64,000 nt of DNA from Delphinus delphis (lineage: Eukaryota > Chordata > Mammalia > Artiodactyla > Delphinidae): contig NC_082692.2 of the NCBI RefSeq assembly GCF_949987515.2, forward strand, positions 87,801,488 through 87,865,487, given 5' to 3'. The stretch's first letter is position 1; each line of letters opens with the position of its first letter. Positions 58,264 to 64,000 of the stretch are shown here, piece by piece. Made by a program: the position numbers and the translations under genes. The notes beneath the pieces are model-generated. The model was not told the DNA's origin. It worked only from the letters and a program-made list of their open reading frames with translations, and made no database searches.

Positions 58264-58268
<5 letters not shown>
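56466..58268. other. Mostly unique sequence
   Basis: No repeat family or gene recognised. The stretch 56,820-57,300 (minus-strand frame of 109 codons at 56,861-57,190) is repeat-poor and includes several AATAAA-type motifs in both orientations. It might be a 3' UTR-like or conserved segment, but nothing in the sequence proves it. Confidence 0.3.

Positions 58269-58296
<28 letters not shown>
58269..58296. repeat. A28 homopolymer
   Basis: Twenty-eight consecutive A's with no recognisable retroposon 5' of them. Confidence 0.95.
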
Positions 58297-58297
<1 letters not shown>

Positions 58298-59989
58298 TGC
58301 AGCAATTTGCTCTATGTCCCTGGTGGACATGGATCCTTTCCAGGGTCCTCAAACCACATGTTGACTCTCAACTGACTTCAAGCAAGCATTCAAAGATCAG
58401 CAATTCCTGAAGCCACTATTTTTATAATTGGCACAGTCTTTCCATTAAGGAGGCTGAACCCAATCAGACATCTTTTATGAACAACATTTACAAGAACCTA
58501 TCTTACTGTACTCAGTAACTGGCACATATTAGGCATTTTGCTAATGTTGCTCAAATGGGTATGAATATTAACCGTCAGACAACTTCCTCCCTAGTACCAT
58601 GGCTCACAAAAGGTTAAAACCACAGACACAGATACCAGGTTACAGCAGCCAAAGTCCTATGACTGTTAGTAAACACAGTTAACAAGGCAAAAGTAACACA
58701 TTTGACTTCAGTATTGAGAGGCAATAGCTCTTTCAAAGGCAATTACTCCTTTCAATCTCTGAAGGGCTCTGAATCATTGTTCTGATTAATTCCTGTTTTT
58801 AATCTATTAACAGATCAGAATTCTTTTTCAACTGGTGTGATATTCATCTCTGTGGGGAGATGGGAAACAGATGTGGGCAGACAGAAACCACAGCACATAC
58901 AGCGTTCCTACTTTTTTTTTTCCAGTTATTCTTGCTTAATCATTTTAAAATTATTTCTAGATTTACCTACTCACTGTATGAGCTGGGGCTTCTGACCTCC
59001 CTCCTGCACATGACACAACTCCTGTCTGTTGCTTTCTCTAGCTCTGTTTCCCCACATCTTGGTTTGAGATGAACAGGCTGGCCACCCCTTTCCCAGAACT
59101 CTGTTCCCCTCCCTTCGGCTCAGAACGGAGATTTCCTCTCCTCCCCATACCGGTCACCGTTTGTTATTAAATCATTCCTCTGGGTGCATCTCCCTGCTGT
59201 AAATCAATACGCAAATGCAATACAGGAAAGGACACAAGGACTGGCGAGCCGTGCGGAGCTTTGCACAACCAGAGCCCAGAAGCTGTTCATTTCAAACAAA
59301 CCAAAAAAAAAAAGAAAAAAAAATCCCCCAAGGTGCTGTGCACCCCAAGTGCAGTTGGCACTTCCTGGTTTTCTGATCTCGACCTCTCAACATTCTGGTA
59401 CCTGCTTGGTTAGCTTTGCAGGGCCCCTTAGAGAACGGAGAAGCAGCCAAAAACAGGGGCCGATCTCAATTAAACTGGATCACAGCCCATCAGAGAAAAC
59501 CTGTCAAATAAACGCAACGGGGCATTCCATCCAAGACTGCAGATTTGAAAGTGGAAAGAAAATGCATCTCGGCAAACTTGATGGCTAACGGAGGCATCCC
59601 CCACCCTGGCTTCCTTAGAGCTGGAGGCCAGGAAGGGGGTTTCTGGCAAAAAATTATCTCATTTCCATCCTCTGCACCATGGACCTGGGATTCTTCCTCT
59701 GCACCCTTACAGTGAACAACTTTTTTTTTTTCCCCCAACTTTCCCTGGCCAAATCCGCTGAGATAAGGACAAGCCAGGGGAACCCACCTCGCATTACCCC
59801 ACGCTCGTGCCGAGGATGCGGAGTCTTCCCATCAGAAAACCAATCCTCTACCGAGAAGGAGGAAAATAATCTCCCCCAAGCAAAAGAGCCAGGAGAGGCA
59901 GCCTTTATTCTCGACCCATCGAGTGTATTACCCCGCAAACAAACTTTGGGGCTGAAGAGCCGTGAAACCAGGGCGGAAAGTTTGCCCCA
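58297..59989. other. Unique sequence flanking the CpG island
   Basis: No repeat recognised. GC content and CpG frequency rise from about 59,100. A-rich runs lie at 59,303-59,322 and a T run at 59,720-59,731. Frames of 82-134 codons are unsupported by motifs. Confidence 0.35.
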
Positions 59990-60600
59990 GCATTTGGCTC
60001 ATCCCAGTACCCGGGCCGGCGAGAGGAGCCGGGCATGCCCAACCTACCTGTCCCTGCAGCTAGCTCACCAGGTGCCAGTTCCGCCGGCCCGTCAGCCGCC
60101 TTTCGCCGGGGCTCGCTGGGCAGCCGTGCGCGCCCGCGCGAGACGCCGCCGCCGCAGCCTCCCGGTCCGCGCCGTTCCCGGCCGAGCCCGCGGCGCCCGC
60201 CTGCCAGCCGCCGCCGCCGCCGCTGCTGCGCGCCAGGCTGCTGTGGCCGCTGCTGGCGCCAAGCGAGCGGTGTCTGCGCTTCCGCCGCTCCGGCGCGGGC
60301 ACGGGAAAGAGGGGAGAGGGGCGGGCGGGAGGGGCGGGGAGCGCGGCGGAGCAGCCAACGGGGTCCCGCGCCTCGCGCCGCCCGCGTGCCAACCCGCGCT
60401 TCCGCGCCCCTGCGCCCGGCGGGACCCCGCGTCGCCCTGCGCTCAGGCAGCGTGCGCCCACGTGCGTTCGGCCTCCGCAGGGCCCTGGGCGCGGTTCCAG
60501 AGGGGGGCGGCGGTCAGCGTATCACCGCTGGGTGGCCTTGTGCGCGCACAGTCGGGCCCCGGGGAGCACGGGTTAAAGGTAGGAGTTCCACTTCTAGGAA
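59990..60600. promoter_or_regulatory. CpG island, probable promoter
   Basis: CG dinucleotides are very dense and GC content is high, in sharp contrast to the AT-rich surroundings. GC boxes (GGGCGG-type) cluster at 60,318-60,340. A CCG/CGG run lies at 60,207-60,224. There is no TATA box, as is usual for CpG-island promoters. Minus-strand splice donors downstream of the GC boxes suggest leftward transcription. A plus-strand donor-like AAAG|GTAGGA at 60,579 leaves a divergent transcript possible. Confidence 0.85.
60069..60300 (-). other. Candidate untranslated first exon
   Basis: Reading leftward from the GC boxes the sequence is GC-rich 5'-UTR-like with a CGG run. It ends in CCTG|GTGAGC (last exon base 60,069), with an alternative ACAG|GTAGGT whose last exon base is 60,048. 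Both fit the splice-donor consensus well. The start is a guess, placed just downstream of the GC boxes. Minus-strand frames here (88 and 133 codons) are alanine/arginine-rich by composition and not convincing protein. The gene is not identified. Confidence 0.4.
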
Positions 60601-60639
60601 AGCCTCCTACAGCTGCTCTCCCACAAGTGCGCAGAGATG

Positions 60640-60810
60640 GGCAATTTTAGTATTAAAGCTTATATTTATTAAGGGCCGCCTACGTACCAGGTAGCGGATT
60701 GCGCAATTTAAGTGAATTAGTTCTTGATTGTCCCCAGAACACCCCTGGGTCTATTATTACTCCCTGATTTAGTGATGAGGAAATTAACTTGCCTAAGGCT
60801 GAAATGAGTT
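60640..60810 (-). mobile_element. MIR-like fragment, antisense
   Basis: CTACGTACCAGGTAGCGGAT, then TAGTGATGAGGAAATTAACT, then GCCTAAGGCTGAAATGAG is the antisense MIR/L2-like pattern, right at the edge of the CpG island. Confidence 0.5.
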
Positions 60811-63559
60811 AGTTATGAGAATAATCACTAATTTTTTTTGTCTTTTTACAAGGACCCTATAAGGTAGATCTTATCGCCTTTATTGTCTTAAATACATACA
60901 AGACAGTGTTTGGTTGGACAACCTAGGCTTGAATGAAAGCCTGCTAATTAAAAGAACAGCTAATTAAAGTATAGTGGAGACAGGATGGAATATAATGCAG
61001 CCACCTACAGAGAGGGAAGTACATCTACTAGTATTGGCATGAAATGACCTTCAAGAGGTATTACTAGGAGGAAGAAGTTTCAGGAAAAGTATTTTCAGTT
61101 TTTTGCTTATATACATGTGCACATGCATGTTTATGCATTCACCATTTCTAGAAGGATGACCCAGGATACTGTTAACAGTAGTCCTTGTGAATAAAACTGA
61201 AATTGGGGCTGAAATTTATAACTCTTTGACTTTGTTTTTAAAGTGTAGCATAAATTTACTTTCTCTTTATAGAAAAAAAAAATCTACTCCTGTTTGTTTA
61301 ATTAGACTTAAGCGTTTCCAGCCGTGTCCCCTCTTCTCTCCTTTCCTCTCTCTGATTCCTACTGTCAGAGGGACACAACCGCTCATCAAGGGCAGCAGCC
61401 AGGGCGAAAAAGACCTGAGAGGGCTTTTAAGGGAAATAGCTGTTTGGCTCCTCTATCTCATTTTTGCTCATTTCTCCCAGGAATAAGTGCTCCTGTTTAG
61501 TCCCCTGCAACTCAGAATGGAATTTGAACTTATGGAAAACTCTCCTTCAGGGGCCTTAAAAGATAACAGGTAGAAAACCCAGGTCAGTAAGATGCAGAGC
61601 ACTGCTGCCTACACTGAAGCCTACATGCAGGGCCCCAGTCCTTCTTGCTGGTGGAAAGCAACTGCTTCAAAGGGTCCAGTGAGGCGGGGTTTCCCCCAGA
61701 GCTGTTTCGGCAGTGATGTCTCCTTTTCCCTTGAGCACACAGCAGGGTCCTGGGATACACTGGGTAACTTTGTCTGCTCTTGGCCACTTTTATCCTATCT
61801 CTCACTTTACCAGGAAAACTGTTCTTCCCTGTCAAAGTAATGGCTGGATTAAAAAAAAAAAAGATGGGGTTATTTATGTTTCAAAAGAGGGGAGGCAAGG
61901 ATAGATGGAGCTCACTACTATAAATAAAAATAATGTGCTTTTTCCTGTGAGAATTAAATTGCAGTAAATTTGGGCTCCTTAAGGTCTCTCTACTTAGCAA
62001 AAGAAAAAAATAGAACAGGTACAGAACTGTGGTTTATGGTCGTTTCAGTTGTTATTGGTTACTGTAAATAATCTTTTTGCTTGCAATCTGGCAATGTGTT
62101 GGCAAACCCCCTGAGTGTGACAGAATGTTTTATTGGGTAGAACTGGTGTATTCTGGAAGGAACTGAGAAAACTTTCCATGCAAATTATGCTCATGCCTTG
62201 CACCTAGCAGGTGCAATTACTGCCAGGCCCACATCCATCACAGGAGTGCCTCTTCTCTTAATATTTTCAAGTCGATGTCTCATAATGCATTTTCCTTCTA
62301 ATACATACATAAACATAGACCCTATGTAATGGGAAGGGAAAGAGCATTTTTATCAAGGAGGAGGAGCTTTCCCCAGGCAGCAAAATGACGGGAAAAAGAC
62401 AGGAGAGAAGTTGCTTTAAATTAGAGGGAGAGAAATCTAAACCTGAACCCCCCACTGCCGTCTCCAAATAATTAGTCATTTCCAAGCTCAGATTACTTTC
62501 GTTGCCTGTGCTGGTGAAAGCTGATTAGCGCTGGAAAGGAATCTAATGAAATTTCGAATCTATGGTCGCAGCAGAAGGGAGGACATCCTAAATTTGCAGG
62601 AGTAATGATGACCATTTCGTGTGAGGCACAGTTTCATAGTCAGAAGAGGTAAGAGGTGTATAAATATATGTATATAAGGAGATATGCATCATTTTATTTC
62701 CTCCCTTTGCTCAAAATGTAAAGCATAATTTGAGTCAACTGAAGACCTGATATTTACCAGAAGTTGATACACAAGAGCAGGTTTAAATAAAATTTCCATC
62801 CAATTTCTGGGCCGGAAGCCCAGGAAATTAAAAAAAAGAAAAATTAAAGGCACATGTGGGTCTTCTCAGTGTGAATGCCGGATGGAGTTTTTCTTGAATT
62901 TGGCCTCAACTGATTGTAGCATTATAAGCAATTCTGCAGTTACGTTTCAGCAGCCATTTAGATGGTAAATCCTTTTTTTAGGGTATATTATAACTAAGAA
63001 TAATAACTTCCTTTTTATATGGCATCTTTTATAACAAAGCTCTTTAAAGTGTGAGATTATCTTCCCATTATTAAGATACCCCATCTGTGTTGGAATATAA
63101 AAGCTATTTCATGCCACTGACACCGCATAACAGTTATTTGTTTGCCTGTTTCTTGTGTAGCAGAAGGAAATGAAGAAAAATATCTACTAAACCCACAGAC
63201 TGACATTCTTCGGTAAAAGTATAAATTGGAATGTAGCCAAGTTACTAAGTTAAACATACCCATTTCTATAAAAAGAGGTGAGGAGTCTTTTAGTTTCCAT
63301 GGGTGGAAAGATAAGTCCTATGGACTTTGCCATGTTACTGTCCCCAAGTACATATCTAGATGTAAAGATTATATTACTGAGTATACAGAATTGTCGTCTC
63401 TAGTGCTGGGGTGGGTGGTTCTGAGAGGTTCCTTGAGTCAGGCTAAAGAGCAGTAGTAAGTTTTCAGCATCCCAACGGGAGTAAAAATTAAAGTTGTTAC
63501 AGTAACTGGATAACAGAGGCAAAAAATCTTCCATGAAACTTTCACCTTAAATGTTTGTC
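60811..63559. other. Mostly unique sequence
   Basis: No gene identified. 60,840-60,890 may continue an MIR-like relic. Repeat-free stretches around 61,300-61,560 and 62,030-62,260 could be conserved regulatory sequence near the promoter, but this is only a position-based guess. Open frames of 60-99 codons have no recognised domains. Confidence 0.3.
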
Positions 63560-63705
63560 CATTGAATACCCTTATTCAAGCAAGTTCTCCATTTCTCTGG
63601 TAAGAGGGTCAAACTGGAGGATTCTGGAAACATGAATGCATGTAAAACGCTTAGCACTGTGCCTGGAACTTAGCACTGGGTGCTAATCAAATATAACTAA
63701 TTAAA
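63560..63705 (+). mobile_element. MIR 3' fragment
   Basis: GCATGTAAAACGCTTAGCAC, then TGTGCCTGGAACTTAGCAC match the MIR 3' part. Confidence 0.6.
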
Positions 63706-63779
63706 GTATCTTACTCACTTGCTTTGTCCTCTAAAGGTGATTGCCAAACTTTCTGTCTGTAATAGCTCTGCTGTCATTC

Positions 63780-64000
63780 TCTTTATGTCACAGAACATAT
63801 CCCTGTGTGACCCTATTTTTTACATGTTTTTTGTTGCCAGAATCCCTCACTAGAATGCAAGCTGCGTGAAAGTGTGGTCTTTTATTTGTTTGTTTCCTGT
63901 GGCATTCACAGCCCCCAGCACATATCTGACCCACACATGATTCAGATTCCGTAAATGTTCGTTTAATGATTGAAAGAGTTTCCGGTGTGCCAGGCATTGT
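63780..64000 (+). mobile_element. L2 LINE 3' end, cut by the window edge
   Basis: CACTAGAATGCAAGCTGCGT, then GTGTGGTCTTTTATTTGTTT, then CAGCCCCCAGCACATATCTG, then TTCGTTTAATGATTGAAAG give the usual L2 3' order. What follows to the end (TGTGCCAGGCATTGT) may start another element. Confidence 0.75.

Noticed and set aside
60060..60461. 133-codon minus-strand frame in the CpG island as a coding first exon
   Set aside because: The composition is dictated by GC content. It runs through the likely donor at 60,069 and lacks recognisable motifs. A non-coding exon is simpler.
59679..60650. 323-codon plus-strand frame across the CpG island
   Set aside because: It begins in ordinary sequence and becomes alanine/arginine/proline-rich exactly where CpG density rises. 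GC-rich DNA has few stop codons, overlapping long frames exist in other frames and on the other strand, and no domain is visible.

Overview
This is a window of mammalian nuclear DNA, almost certainly from a cetacean. The strongest sign is a set of tRNA-derived SINEs (head GGCTTCCCTGGTGG, 3' part ending near AGAGGCCCGCGTACCGC) that matches the CHR family of whales and dolphins. It is supported by cetartiodactyl-type L1 3' ends, MIR and L2 relics, hAT fossils and old ERVL copies. I see no bacterial, viral or organellar gene organisation.

I find no confirmed protein-coding exon. Nearly all open frames of 60-190 codons lie inside SINEs, L1s, LTRs or low-complexity sequence. The one strong gene-related signal is a CpG island at about 59,990-60,600. 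It carries GC boxes, a CGG/CCG run and two good minus-strand splice donors (exon ends 60,069 and 60,048). The simplest reading is promoter plus untranslated first exon of a gene transcribed leftward, so the other ~60 kb could be its first intron or intergenic DNA. The gene could not be identified.

Layout. 1-2.75 kb: AT-rich, mostly an old antisense L1. 2.76-7.74 kb: a decayed ERVL provirus remnant (reverse transcriptase, integrase, 3' LTR), split by an L1 3' end and by an antisense L1 that itself carries a SINE and a 106-bp tandem duplication. 7.9-9.3 kb: MIRs. 9.33-11.2 kb: an L1 with a 5' inversion (twin priming) and a SINE inside. 11.5-12.1 kb: L2. 13.7-20 kb: several old LTR-like repeats. 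21-25.4 kb: hAT, MIR, L1 and two SINEs. 29.2-35.0 kb: a long sense L1 interrupted by a SINE, an unassigned insert and a MER30-like hAT element, which itself contains an L1 piece and another SINE. 35-46.7 kb: MIRs, LTR-like relics, a SINE and two copies of an unassigned ancient repeat. 47.26-48.5 kb: a SINE and a CpG-rich LTR with recognisable promoter boxes. 48.8-56.5 kb: more relics, one SINE and a third copy of the ancient repeat. 56.5-59.9 kb: largely unique. 60 kb: the CpG island. 60.6-64 kb: mostly unique with MIR and L2 ends.

The most notable items are the two nested-element assemblies, the twin-primed L1 inversion, a 35-bp perfect repeat that looks like a templated insertion, the promoter-bearing LTR and the CpG-island first-exon candidate. 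I found no new multi-gene system. Family names come from recalled repeat patterns and were not checked against a repeat library. Where only a general likeness was visible, this is stated and the confidence is low.
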